Assembly: GCA_030278955.1 (NCBI GenBank)
Contig: JAOANR010000013.1
Span: forward strand, 42,134,191 to 42,198,190
Source of the DNA: Hygrophila difformis
Taxonomy: Eukaryota > Streptophyta > Magnoliopsida > Lamiales > Acanthaceae
Reading direction: 5' to 3'
Length of the DNA stretch: 64,000 nt
Shown: one piece after another, positions 35,646 to 46,577 of the stretch
Numbering within the stretch: position 1 is the first letter of the stretch
How the letters are laid out: each line of letters opens with the position of its first letter
The notes under the pieces: model-generated
The model's input: only the letters and a program-made list of their open reading frames with translations
Databases searched by the model: none
Told to the model about the DNA's origin: nothing
Made by a program: the position numbers and the translations under genes

Positions 35646-38600
35646 ATGCTCACAGCTCAGCCAAAGCCCACCGCTCTGCAGCGGCAGGAGGCCTTATCTG
35701 GAGCCAGAAAAGCCCAGATACCAAAAGGAAGTCCCGCCGGGCTCCGGCCAAAGGTCAGTAGAAGGAGGAGGCCTGTCTTACGGGCAGTGATCAGTAGTGA
35801 AGATAGCAAAACTGGAGTAGAGACACGAGAGAAGTTTCCATCACTGTCTTCCCTTCTTACTTCGAAGAAGAGGGGAATAGATGTGAGAGTAGCTATTAAA
35901 ATAAGGAAGAAAATGAAGGAAACGTTGAACGAGAAGATGGCAGATGGATGGGAATGGGTTGTCAACGGGGTTGGCAAAGGAATCCAGATTCAGTTAATCA
36001 GTGAAGAGATTGATCCTGGTATGATATTTAATTTTTATAGTCAATACTTTCAGTAAATCCTAATTCTTTAGTCTTAGTATGCACATGGATTCAATCTTAA
36101 GAGAAGTAAATCCTAACCAAAACAGATGATCTCATCTCAGCTACCAAGAAAGGGAAAACTAGTGCGGAGTCTTATGTCAGAGGATGGCAGAGTAAGCTAT
36201 CAGAAGATCCTTATGTTGTTGAGTATGCCGCTGAGTTGACAGTTCCGGGAGATTTTGGCCAGCCGGGGGCTGTCCTTGTTACAAATCACCATGACAAGGA
36301 GTTCTTTCTAATGGAAATTGTGGTTCATGGATTCAGTAAAGGTCCAATCTTTTTCTGGGCTGACACATGGATTCACTCAAGAAAACAGAACCGTGAAAGT
36401 AGAATTATATTCAACAACCAGGCAAGGAGATAGGGAATACAAGAATTTTATAGTTTATTTGATGAATGAAAGCTGTTTTTGATGTAGATTGTTTTGGTGG
36501 CAGGCTTATCTACCATCTCAAACCCCAGTGGGCATTAAGGAGCTTCGGCAAGTTGACTTGTCGAGCCTCCGTGGGAATGGGGAGGGAAAGAGGGAGATGC
36601 ACGAGAGAATCTATGACTACGATGTGTACAATGATCTGGGTAATCCCGACAAGAGTGAGGACTTAGCCAGGCCAGTTGGGGGAACAGAAGAAGTTCCTTA
36701 TCCAAGGAGATGCCGAACTGGCAGACCCCCAACATTGAAAGGTATACATATCAGTTATCACATATGATTACTACAGCTTCAATCTATTGAAATATAGTGG
36801 AATTCATGTCCTAAATTTTGTGCTGTCATCTGTTAAACAGATCCCAACACCGAAACTAGAATAGAGAAACCTCATCCAGTTTATGTACCACGAGATGAAA
36901 CGTTTGAGGAAACAAAACAAAATACCTTTTCCGCGGGAAGGTTGAAGGCCTTGTTCCACAACCTGATTCCACTAATTGTATCCAAAATGTCAGCCTCAGA
37001 TGTTCCCTTCAAAACCTTTGGCCACATAGATAGCCTGTATAATGATGAAACAGAAGAAAAAGATGCAGCGAAGACGATGAATACAAACAAGCTCATCACC
37101 GCTATTATAAATAAAGTATCTATTGTTGCCGATAAGATTGAAGATTTACTAAAGTATGACGTACCTGCAATTATAAAACGTAAGCTACAAAGCACTCTAC
37201 CTTACCTGTGATGTTTGCTTCAAATCATTATACTTACCTCAACTTGGTTCTTTTCAGGAGACAGATTTGCCTGGCTTAGGGATAATGAATTCGCTCGTCA
37301 GACTTTGGCCGGGGTGAACCCTGTTAATATTGAGCTATTAAAGGTAGTATATTCAATTTGGTAAGGCACTTGGCATCTGTGCATCAATATTGATGGAAAA
37401 GCTTCTAAAATGAGTTGTAATCATTCACAGGAATTCCCCATAGTGAGCAAACTAGATCCTGCAGTATATGGCAGTCCTGAATCTGCAATCACAAAGGAAT
37501 TAATAGCAAGAGAGCTTACAGGAATTAGTGTTGACAAGGTAAGCTAACCTTCTGACAAGATGCAAAACAACCTATGTCGTTCACTCTTTTTGAAGATGAG
37601 CTCTCTAGGACAACACTGTAAAATGCCTAGTAGCTGCATTGAAGAACTTACATATGCCATCCATGAGATTTCAACTTAAGTGTTTCACAACAACTTTTAT
37701 TGTGATGCATGTGCAGGCACTGAAGGAGAAGAGGCTGTTCATCATCGATTATCATGACATACTTTTACCGTTTATTGATAAAATCAACTCCTTGCCTGAT
37801 AGAAAAGCTTATGCTTCCAGGACAGTATTATACTACTCTGAAACAGGCATTCTCAAACCTATAGCAATAGAGCTTTCGCTTCCTCCAACACCTTCATCTC
37901 CAAGAAACAAGTTTATCTATACTCAGGGGCATGACGCCACAACCTCTTGGATATGGAAACTGGCTAAAGCTCATGTTTGCTCGAATGATGCAGGAATTCA
38001 TCAACTTGTGATTCACTGGTAAGTCTGGAATTCCATTAGTACCCATGTGGAAACTCCCACATGCACATTCAAATGTGTGAAATCAAACAAAAAAACATTG
38101 TAATACATCTTACTTTCAGGATGAAGACGCATGCCTGTGTGGAACCTTATATAATAGCCACACACAGGCAGCTTAGCTCAATGCATCCAGTCTATAAACT
38201 TCTACACCCTCATATGAGGTACACTCTGGAAATCAATGCCCTAGCAAGACAAAATTTGATAAATGCGGGTGGGATTATAGAGGCATGCTTCAGCCCTGGA
38301 AAGTATGCCGTTGCATTAAGTTGTGCATCCTACAAGAACTTATGGCGGTTCGACCGGGAAGCATTACCAGCAGACTTACTTCATAGGTAAAATAGGTTTT
38401 CCTCCCAAGACCCAATCCCTGCGCTGAAAAGCATCTTTATCAAGTTTCTAGTTTGTTCTGATAGATAACATATGTTCCTTGCAGGGGTATGGCTGTTGAG
38501 GATCCAACAGCTCCTGGTGGGGTCAAACTAGTGATTGAAGATTATCCTTATGCAGCAGATGGGCTTCTCATATGGTCTGCCATTAAGGAATTGGTAGAAT

Positions 38601-39244
38601 CCTATGTCGATCATTACTACTCTGAGCCTGATTCCATCTCAGGTGATGTGGAACTCCAAGCCTGGTGGAACGAGATCAAGAACAAGGGGCACCATGAGAA
38701 AAGAAACGAGCCATGGTGGCCTAAGCTCAGTACCCAAGATGATTTAGCAGGCATACTTACAACAATGATCTGGGTAGCTTCAGGTCAACATGCAGCAGTT
38801 AACTTTGGCCAATATCCATTTGGGGGATATCCACCTAATCGTCCTACTCTCATGCGAAAACTGATTCCCAAAGAAGGTGACTCAGACTATGAAAAGTTTC
38901 TTCAACAGCCTGAATACACTTTCTTGACCTCTTTGCTCACTCAGCTCCAGGCCACGAAAGTTATGGCTGTACAAGACACTTTATCAACTCATTCCGAAGA
39001 TGAAGAGTACATACATCAGTTGCATGATCTTCATAGGCAGTCCTCTAATGATCCTGAAGTTCAAAAAATATTTGACAGCTTTGCTGTGAAGTTGGAGGAA
39101 ATAGAACGGATTATCCACCAAAGAAATAGCAATATACAATTGAAAAATAGAAGTGGTGCTGGTGTTCCTCCTTATGAATTGCTTGTGCCCTCTTCTCCTG
39201 CTGGAGTAACTGGACGTGGAATCCCAAATAGCATTTCGATCTGA
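35646..39244 (+). CDS. LOX6: 13-lipoxygenase, LOX6-like
   Basis: Chloroplast dioxygenase that adds O2 to C13 of linolenic acid, the first committed step toward jasmonates. Nine exons: 35646-36018, 36126-36421, 36504-36741, 36841-37179, 37258-37343, 37431-37538, 37717-38018, 38120-38386, 38485-39244, total 2769 bp or 922 aa, a normal length for plastid LOX. The basic N-terminus ([14 protein letters not shown], then [10 protein letters not shown]) looks like a transit peptide. A PLAT-like segment ([20 protein letters not shown]) precedes the catalytic domain. Iron ligands are present: His580 and His585 (HQLVIHWMKTH), His772 and Asn776 ([10 protein letters not shown]), and the C-terminal Ile in [10 protein letters not shown]. 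The sequence follows Arabidopsis LOX6 (for example [17 protein letters not shown]) more closely than LOX2/3/4. Intron 2 has a GC donor. It converges on a jasmonate-type CoA ligase 447 bp away. Confidence 0.95.
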
Positions 39245-39691
39245 TAGGTTTGATCTTCCTATCCAAGTTTTATTGCTAGATTTCTTATACTAGGCAGAGC
39301 ATGTAATAAACTATTTGAGATGTATTTAAAGTCATGCATCCATTCCTGTGTGCAATATGTTTAATCCTATATATATGGGTTCATTTTTGGATATTAACAG
39401 CGTTGATGGCTTTGCCAAATGGCTTGATAAGGATACGTTGAGTAGATATCCACATGAACCTTAAAAGTAAGGTTAATTTATGCTAATTCCAATAATTCAG
39501 CTATATACGCTCTGTTAACGATGATCTATAAAAATTAATGTTTCCTATAATTACTGGACTGTAACATTCATAGTGCTTGATTACACTTCAACAATAAAAT
39601 TCATAGGGCCAAAACCATTCTTATTTGTCTAGCAAACAGCTTGGTTATGAGGTTATCCTTAATAGAACATCGACAACCCACGAGTAGAGAG
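39245..39691. other. Convergent intergenic region LOX6/4CL-like
   Basis: 447 bp holding the 3' untranslated regions of both genes. No further feature seen. Confidence 0.5.
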
Positions 39692-41970
39692 TTATAACTT
39701 AGAGGATGTACCTAATGCTATCTTGATTAATTCCTTTCTCAATGTCTTACCTGGAGCGTTCTTTGGTATTGAATTAATGTAGAAGACCCGCCTAATTCTT
39801 TTGTATGGAGCAACCTGAATATAAACATCTGTAGGTGTGAGACCTGGGAATATTTCTTTAGACTATAACTCTTAATCTGTTCATTACCTTTTGTGCCACA
39901 AAATCCATGATATCAGAGTCATTTACTGTATACCCAGGTTGTTTTACAACAAATGCCACTGGCAATTGCCCTGCATCCTCATCTGGATACCTGCAAGGGC
40001 ATTTTGTTTTAAATCTGTCAAGCCTGAAAAATGTGAAATGAAAACACTAGGTTCGAAGAAGTTTATAGTAATATAAAGACACTGTTTCAATTTTGATTAT
40101 TATGAGGAACTGGAAATTATACAAAATGTATTACGCTGCCTAGAACTTTTAGTAAGACAGGATCTGTATTTCGAATTTTACTGTGGAAAAACATGTCGAA
40201 GACATAGTTTTCACTAGCATCTTGCAGTTTCTTTCAGTTCTCCCGATCAAGTCCTAGATTTAAAGGCAGTTGATCAATTTAAAGAGAGAGGAAACGAGCA
40301 TACGGTATCACAGCTGCATCAACAATGCCTGGATGCGATACAAGAACATCTTCCAGCTCTGCTGGGGCAACCTGGTCATAAATTAGCATAGGGTGGTCAA
40401 GAGTCGGGACAAATTGCACAAGAAAATGTAAATCTCTGAACTCAAAACCAATAGTGTATAGACATAACCTGGTAGCCTTTGTATTTTATCAATTCCTTCA
40501 TCCTCTCCACATAAAACAGATGGCCCTCATTGTTGAAATAACCAATATCACCAGTTTTCAACCATCCCTCAGAGTCAATCATAGCAGCAGTTGCTTCTTT
40601 ATCACCCACATAGCCTGTCGTAAACAATCCACATATGAGTGAAGCTCAACTAATTTACAAAATGCCAATCTTAACCAAGAGTAGAAATATGTGATTGTGG
40701 GTAGTGCCTTTCATGACCATTGGGCCTCTTATCCAGATTTCCCCTGGCTTTAGAGGAGGCAAAGATTCACAGGTGACAGGATCAACAATCTTGGCCTGAC
40801 AATTAGACATCAGGCGCCCGTTTGATCCTATGACTTCACTTTCACCTGCCCCGAGTGCTCGAGTTATTCCAGAAGTAGTTTCAGTTAGCCCATATGCCTG
40901 AAATCAATATGCATTTGCATTTTCATGACAAAAATCAGAGTGTTATTCTAATTACTAGTAAGGATTCAACTGACCTGCACAAGGGAAATGCTGGGAAATT
41001 TTTCCTTAAATTTCTCAATCACTGAATTAGGCAATGGGGCTCCGCCACAAAGCACAGCCTCCAGGCACCTGCAATCATGATTCTTCACTGCTGGATTTTT
41101 CACCATTGCCGTCACAATAGGCGGTACAGCTGCTATATGAGTCACATTGTATTCCTGGACAGCTTTCAAAATCGGCTCCAAACCCCTACCCGCCGGCAAC
41201 AGCAAGCTTCCTCCCAAGGCGACCTCTCTAATGCACAAAAGGAAACCGTACATGTGAAAGAACGGAACCGTACAGAGTGTGACCGCAGCGGACGACCGAG
41301 GAGGACGAATCACGCGCACTCCGGCAACCGCGGCGATGAAGTTACGATGCGTGAGCTCCACTCCCTTGACACGCCCAGTCGTCCCGGACGAGTACAGAAT
41401 CGCCGCGGTATCGTTTTGGAACACCTCAACCCTCACTAATTCCTCTTTCGGCGTGAGCGGTATCAGGAGCGACTCGAATTCAGGAGAATCGAGTACAACA
41501 GTCCCCTCGCGGAGGGAGGGAACCCTGGAGGCGGTCCCCGCAGTCGCGAAGGCAATCACCGGCTTGCTGAGGCGGACTTGCCTGGAAATGTCGGAATCGG
41601 AACTAATTGGATTCGAGGGAGAGACGACGATTCCGATGGAAAGCAATGCAAAGTAGAGAACCGGTAGGTCGACGGAGTTTGGGGAGAGCACGAAGGCAAC
41701 TTCGTTTTTATCGAGGCGAAATTTGCGGCGCAAGTTCGAGGCGAGGGCTCGTACAAGTGCGGGGAGGTCAGATAGGTGAATGCGGCGGCGATCGGCGGCG
41801 GAGATGAGTGCAGCAGCGGAGGCAGAGGCAGGGGCGGAGGGGAGGACGGAGAAAACGTAGTCTGGGACGGAAAAGGGCGCGGATGAAGGCGGGAAAGAAA
41901 TCGGGGGGCGAAGACTGTGGTAAATTCCGGTTGCGGCGGAGAAGCCATTGATAGGGTTTACATCCGCCAT
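39692..41970 (-). CDS. 4CLL9: Peroxisomal 4-coumarate:CoA ligase-like acyl-CoA synthetase
   Basis: Adenylate-forming enzyme predicted to activate carboxylic acids to CoA thioesters in the peroxisome. Minus-strand exons: 41970-40975, 40897-40708, 40614-40469, 40371-40304, 39990-39888, 39814-39692, total 1626 bp or 541 aa. The start [20 protein letters not shown] matches Arabidopsis At5g63380 (4CLL9) in pattern. AMP-binding box I reads [11 protein letters not shown]; later motifs are [25 protein letters not shown] and the acyl-adenylate lysine segment [13 protein letters not shown]. The C-terminus SSKL is a type 1 peroxisomal signal. Members of this clade, with OPCL1, accept OPDA/OPC precursors of jasmonate and fatty acids; the exact substrate here is inference. 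It lacks features needed to call it a true 4-coumarate ligase of lignin synthesis. Intron 2 has a GC donor. Alternative: another member of the 4CL-like clade. Confidence 0.88.
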
Positions 41971-42680
41971 TGTTCGATGTTTGAGTCAGCGGACGACGGC
42001 TCTGCTGACTGTTATATATACACACACACACACAGATATGCATACAGACTAGCGTCCTTTCCCGTAAAGGCCAAACCGATGGATTACGTAGTTACTACAA
42101 AAACTGATTCTAAATGGGGTTGAATTGTTCCAGCATCGACGTTTTTAAACAATTGTTTAATTGAATTGAGTTATCGTATTCAACAACTCTGCAGGCCGCT
42201 TATGAAATTCTGATTGTATCAAGTATCAACACATGGAAATATGGAATCTTTACGAAGTAGCTGACAACACGTGTTTATGTCTCACTTTCCTTTTGTTTTG
42301 TTTTTTTTTTTTTTTTACCAACACTTAATGTCACATTCCATTTTAGAAAATTATTAAAATATTAATCACTGAACTTATCTTCATCACATCACATAAATAA
42401 ATAAATATCATTAATAAATTCAACTCACAACTATCACATCACATATAAAGAAATAAATTAAAAATTCAAATTCATTACCATCATAGCACAAAAATTCCTA
42501 ATTTACCCATACTTTAAACACTAATCTATCCCTACATCAAATAATAATCATCCTCACATAAAATACCGTGCCCAAAAATTTTGGGACTCTATAAGTGACG
42601 GAGGGAGTAGTAGCCTTCCAATTTGGCAACACATGAGATGAAAATCATGTATTGGAAGGCAACACATGAAAATCATGTGT
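41971..42680. other. Intergenic between 4CL-like gene and MULE
   Basis: The promoter side of the 4CL-like gene. A CA microsatellite lies at about 42,021-42,035 and a poly-T run near 42,298. GACGGAGGGAGTAGTAG at about 42,597 looks like a Stowaway-type MITE end; its other end is not clear. AAAATCATGT with neighbouring ACACATGA words is duplicated just before the MULE. Confidence 0.45.
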
Positions 42681-42689
42681 AATATTGAT
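42681..42689. repeat. MULE target-site duplication, left
   Basis: AATATTGAT, identical to 54649-54657. Confidence 0.9.
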
Positions 42690-42805
42690 CAATTTCGTTA
42701 GGGTGCAATCACCCTTTTTGACTTGATGTGCTGTGGGCATTTACAGCCGTTGATTGTCTTTAAAAATCGACGATTGAGATTAACTCTAAGGGTAGAAAAG
42801 TAATT
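42690..42805 (+). repeat. MULE left terminal region
   Basis: Contains GTTAGGGTGCAATCA, TTGACTTGATGTGCTG and CGACGATTGAGATTAACTC. The small relative at 34,546-35,171 shares all three words at its right end. Confidence 0.8.
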
Positions 42806-42954
42806 TCATATATTTGCCATATTGTTCGCCGTTGGACGTCGTCTTCTTTGGATTTCCGAGTTCTCTTCTGTTTTTTTTTTTTGGTGACAAGTTCTCTTCT
42901 GTGTTTTGTTTGCTGTGTACGTGTTGCGGCGGTGTGAGGAAGTTGTTGGCAATT

Positions 42955-45900
42955 ATGAATGCGATTAGCATGTCGTTGAATGCGTCGGCAACGTTTTCAG
43001 ATTCGAGTTCTGCGTCCAATGGTACTTTTTAGCATTTTGGAATTTTGAGTATTTTTATCGCAGATCGTCGTTTTTGATTTTATGTATGTTTTTTGAGTTT
43101 TGAGTTCTTCTTTTGATATGTTTCTCTTTTTTTGTGTTTTCTGAAGTTTCATATCTATATGTTCATTTAAGCGTCAAAACGTTTGCACATGTGATTATGA
43201 GGGACTGAACCATTATATTTTCAGCGATGAACGCTTAGCATTTTCAGCGATGCATCACTAGCATTTTCAGCGATAACTGACTAGCGTTTTTGAGTTCTTC
43301 TTTGATATGTTTCTTTTTTTTTTTTTTTTGTGTTTTCTGAAGTTTCATATCTATATGTTCATTTAAGCGTCAAAACGTTTGTACATGTGATTATGAGGGA
43401 TAGAACCATTATATTTTCATCGATGCATGCCTAGTATTTTCAGCGATGTATTTCTAGCTTTTTCAGCGAGAACTGTCTAGCATTTTCAGCGATGGACGTT
43501 AAGCATTTTAAGCGATGGTTTATGTCAGCTACGTGTATTTATTATTTTAATGGGAATTCTTTGTTTATTTCTTCACAGGCAACATAAATTGGAGTGAGTT
43601 AAGTTTTGTTACAGCTGATGATGCGTTTAGGTTTTATTGTGATTATGCTCATAGTTTAGGTTTCTCGGTAAGGAAAATGTATGAGAGACCAAAGCCACAT
43701 GAAGTTGATAGATTGTTCTATTTACAATATGCGTGCAATAAGGAAGGTTTTCGTCGTGGTTGTTTGTTGGATAGTGATTCATCTTGTCGTTCTAAGAGTC
43801 TGAAATTTCGTAGGAGTGATGAAACCCGAACTGGTTGTGAAGCAAAGGTGAGGTTACATTATAAAACTGATGAAAAAGTTTATAGAGTTGTGTTTTTCTG
43901 TGGTGATCATAATCATGATCTGCATGGACCATCAAGGAAGCATATGTTGAAATCGAATAGAAGAGTTGATGAGTTACACAGTGTTGTTGCTGGTATACAT
44001 GAAGAAGTTGGATTGTCATTGAAGTCATCGTATGACTTGTTGAGTATGGGTGCTGGAGGTAGTGGACTTGTAGGATTTTTAAAGGACGATTTGAAGAATG
44101 CACTTGTTAGAAGGCGGCAAAGAAATTTAAAAGTAGGGGATGCTGGTGTTGTATTGAAGTATTTCTCTGAGAAATGTGTCAGTAATCCATTTTTCTTCCA
44201 TGAGTATGATCTGGATGATGATGAGAGAATTACAAATATCTTTTGGTCAGATGCTGAAATGAGGATGGATTATCAAGCTTTTGGTGATAGTGTGACCTTT
44301 GATACAACGTATCGGACAAATAAAAATTACAGACCATTAGCTGTTTTTGTTGGATTCAATCATCACCGACAGACTTCTATTTTTGGAGCTGCATTGATGC
44401 TTGATGAAACTCAAAGATCATTTGAGTGGCTATTTAAAACATTTTTGAAGTGTATGGGGGATAAGGCACCTCAAACGATTTTCACAGATCAAGATTGTGC
44501 GATGGCACCGGCAATTAGGAAAATTTTGCCTAATACCTATCATGCTTTATGCAGTTGGCACATTATAGAAAATGCGAAAAAAAATTTGAGTCAACTGTAC
44601 ACACCAAGGTAAATATTTAGTTATTTTTACTTTCAATTGTTTTTTCGATTTTGGATATTGATATGTACATGTTGAACTCATTTTTTTAGGTTTGATAAGC
44701 TATTTCATCATTTGGTATATGATGTGAGGACAGAGATGGAATTTGAGGTGGAATGGGAATACATGCTATCAACTTGTTTCTCACAATCTGAACATAGGTG
44801 GTTGTCGACTACTTATAATTTGAGAAGTCAATGGTCCGCTGCTTGGGTTAAAAATCATTTTACTGCAGGAATGAGGACTACTCAGCTAAGTGAATCTTTT
44901 AACTCAGTTGTGAAACGGTATGAATAAATTTCGTTTTCAGCGATAGTTGAATAGTTATTTTCAGCGAGACGATACTGTTTTGATCAGCGAGAGTGTTCTA
45001 TTTATTTCAGCGATGTGTGTTTGCTCTATGTAGTTGAGAATTTGATTTTCACATCCCCATATTGTGTTGACATTTCACAGGTTCTTAAGGCCAGTTGATA
45101 ACTATGTTGAGTTCTTTGCACATTTTGAAAGGGTTGTGGAGTCAAGGAGGGATAATGAACGGATGGAAGATTTTAAGGCAGATGATAGACAAGTTTCTGC
45201 CAGGTTTATTATGAATCCACTATTGAAATATATAGCTGAGAAGTACACACCAAATGTGTTCAATATTTTCAACAATGAGTATGATTTGTCATTTGGGTAT
45301 GTGGTTGAGCTTCAACCAGATGCATTAATTTATCGTGTTTGCAAGAGAGAAGATGCAGATTCAAAGTTGATTGGTGATCATGTGAATGTTAACATTGATG
45401 ATGGTACAATTGGATGCAGTTGCAATATGTTTGAGAATATGGGGATTTTATGTTGTCATGCTCTGAGGGTGATGGATATTCTGTCAGGAAGTGGAGCAAA
45501 AGTGTTTCATACTATTCCAGATAAATATATTTTGCGGCGGTGGTCAAGGAATGCAAAATGTGATCTTAGTTATGTTGATGTTGGTGTTGGAAAAGAAACA
45601 AATGTGGTCAATGCAGCATCTAGATACCGGAAATTGTGTGGCTTGTTTTTGAAATCAGCAATTGTGTTGTCACGAAATGAGGATGCTTGTGAATCGTTTA
45701 TGTATGACTTTGAGACATTGATGAAAACAAAGTATGACAACATTGATATTAACAAAGAGTCGGGTAATTTCTAATCAAAGACATATTTATGTTTTTGCTT
45801 TTTTTGAAATTAGTGTTTCTCAATGTTTTTGTTTTTTTTTTTGCAGAGATTGGAAGTACATCAGATTACTCAAATTTGCATTTAAGGGAAAGAGAAACTT

Positions 45901-45998
45901 GTAAAGGGCGGAAGAAATCGAACAAGAGAATGGTCTCTATTTCTGAAGCTGTTCGGAAAAAGAAAGAGTTAGAACATCGTAAACGGATGCAGAAATGA
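42955..45998 (+). CDS. FAR1-type MULE transposase
   Basis: Cut-and-paste transposase of the Mutator superfamily, FAR1/FHY3 branch, acting in the nucleus. Five exons: 42955-43021, 43579-44608, 44690-44917, 45081-45763, 45847-45998, giving 719 aa in one closed frame. Residues about 38-135 are a FAR1 DNA-binding domain (FRFYCDYAHSLGFSVRK, then the zinc ligands Cys75, Cys109, His133, His135). Residues about 255-360 are the MULE catalytic core, with Asp264 (VTFDTTYRTN), Asp326 (IFTDQDCAM) and CSWH, and Glu434 (TTQLSESFNS) as likely third acid. A SWIM zinc finger follows (Cys554, Cys556, Cys566, His568; GCSCNMFENMGILCCHAL). The C-terminus is basic (ETCKGRKKSNKR). Introns 1 and 3 carry TTTTCAGCGATG motifs. 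Intact catalytic residues suggest a possibly active enzyme. A domesticated FAR1 transcription factor is less likely, because the gene sits inside terminal repeats with a target duplication. Confidence 0.93.
43092..43480 (+). repeat. Tandem duplication in transposase intron 1
   Basis: Two copies of a roughly 190-bp block (starting near 43,092 and 43,287) share TTGAGTTCTTCTTT, CTGAAGTTTCATATCTATATG and AAGCGTCAAAACGTTTG, each followed by CAGCGATG motifs. Diverged relatives of the same block recur near 51,350 and 51,590, on the 3' side of the element. Confidence 0.8.
43217..43520 (+). repeat. TTTTCAGCGATG motif cluster, intron 1
   Basis: About six good copies of TTTTCAGCGA(TG) plus weaker variants (TTTTCATCGATG, TTTTAAGCGATG), spaced about 20-35 bp, all in plus orientation. 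Confidence 0.88.
44934..45015 (+). repeat. Motif cluster, transposase intron 3
   Basis: Four copies (TTTTCAGCGATAG, TTTTCAGCGAGAC, ATCAGCGAGAG, TTTCAGCGATGTG) fill the intron between exons 3 and 4. Confidence 0.88.
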
Positions 45999-46577
45999 AG
46001 TTTTTTTGTTTTTTTAGAAATGACATGAAGTGTATTGTTCATTAATATTGTATTGATCGACTTAGTTCAGTGATAACTAATGCAATTCAGCGATGATTAC
46101 TTATATATAAAAGCGATGATCGTTATGCAATTCAGCGATGAAAGTTAGTTTTAATAAAAAAAATAACCGTGTAGTATTTAATAAGAAAATGTTACAATGT
46201 CTCAGAAAATCGCGTAAAGAATGCAATTCAGCGATGATAAGAAATGATAAAAAGCGATCGTCACAGTGCAATTCAGCGATGGAGATGAGTTAATAAAAAA
46301 TAACAGTGTAGTAGTTAATAAAAATTTTACAATGTTTTTTCAGAATTCGCGTAATTAATAAAAAATAACCGTCTAAGTAATTAATAAGAAATAACCGTCG
46401 AGATTTCACCGTGTAGTATTTAATGTCAATTTAACCGCCAATTTTCAATTTATCACTGTCGATACTTTCTCTATGGCTTTTCAGCGATTTTAGCGATTCT
46501 CTGCGTCTACGGCGAACGGCGATTGTTTTTCTACGGCGAACGGCGAACGGTGATACTTTACTTTTTGTTTATCAAGA
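45999..46577 (+). other. Spacer between transposase and Ulp1 genes
   Basis: Holds several ATTCAGCGATG copies (46,085-46,280), duplicated AATAAAAAATAACCGT words, and CGGCGAACGGCGA tandem units just before the Ulp1 start. It should contain the terminator of the first gene and the promoter of the second, but no clear TATA box is visible. Confidence 0.6.

Noticed and set aside
41077..41656. Plus-strand frames opposite the 4CL-like gene
   Set aside because: Shadow frames in GC-rich exon 1 of a well-supported minus-strand gene.
42580..42612. Complete Stowaway MITE
   Set aside because: Only one GACGGAGGGAGTA-type end is clear; the matching opposite end and TA duplication are not evident.
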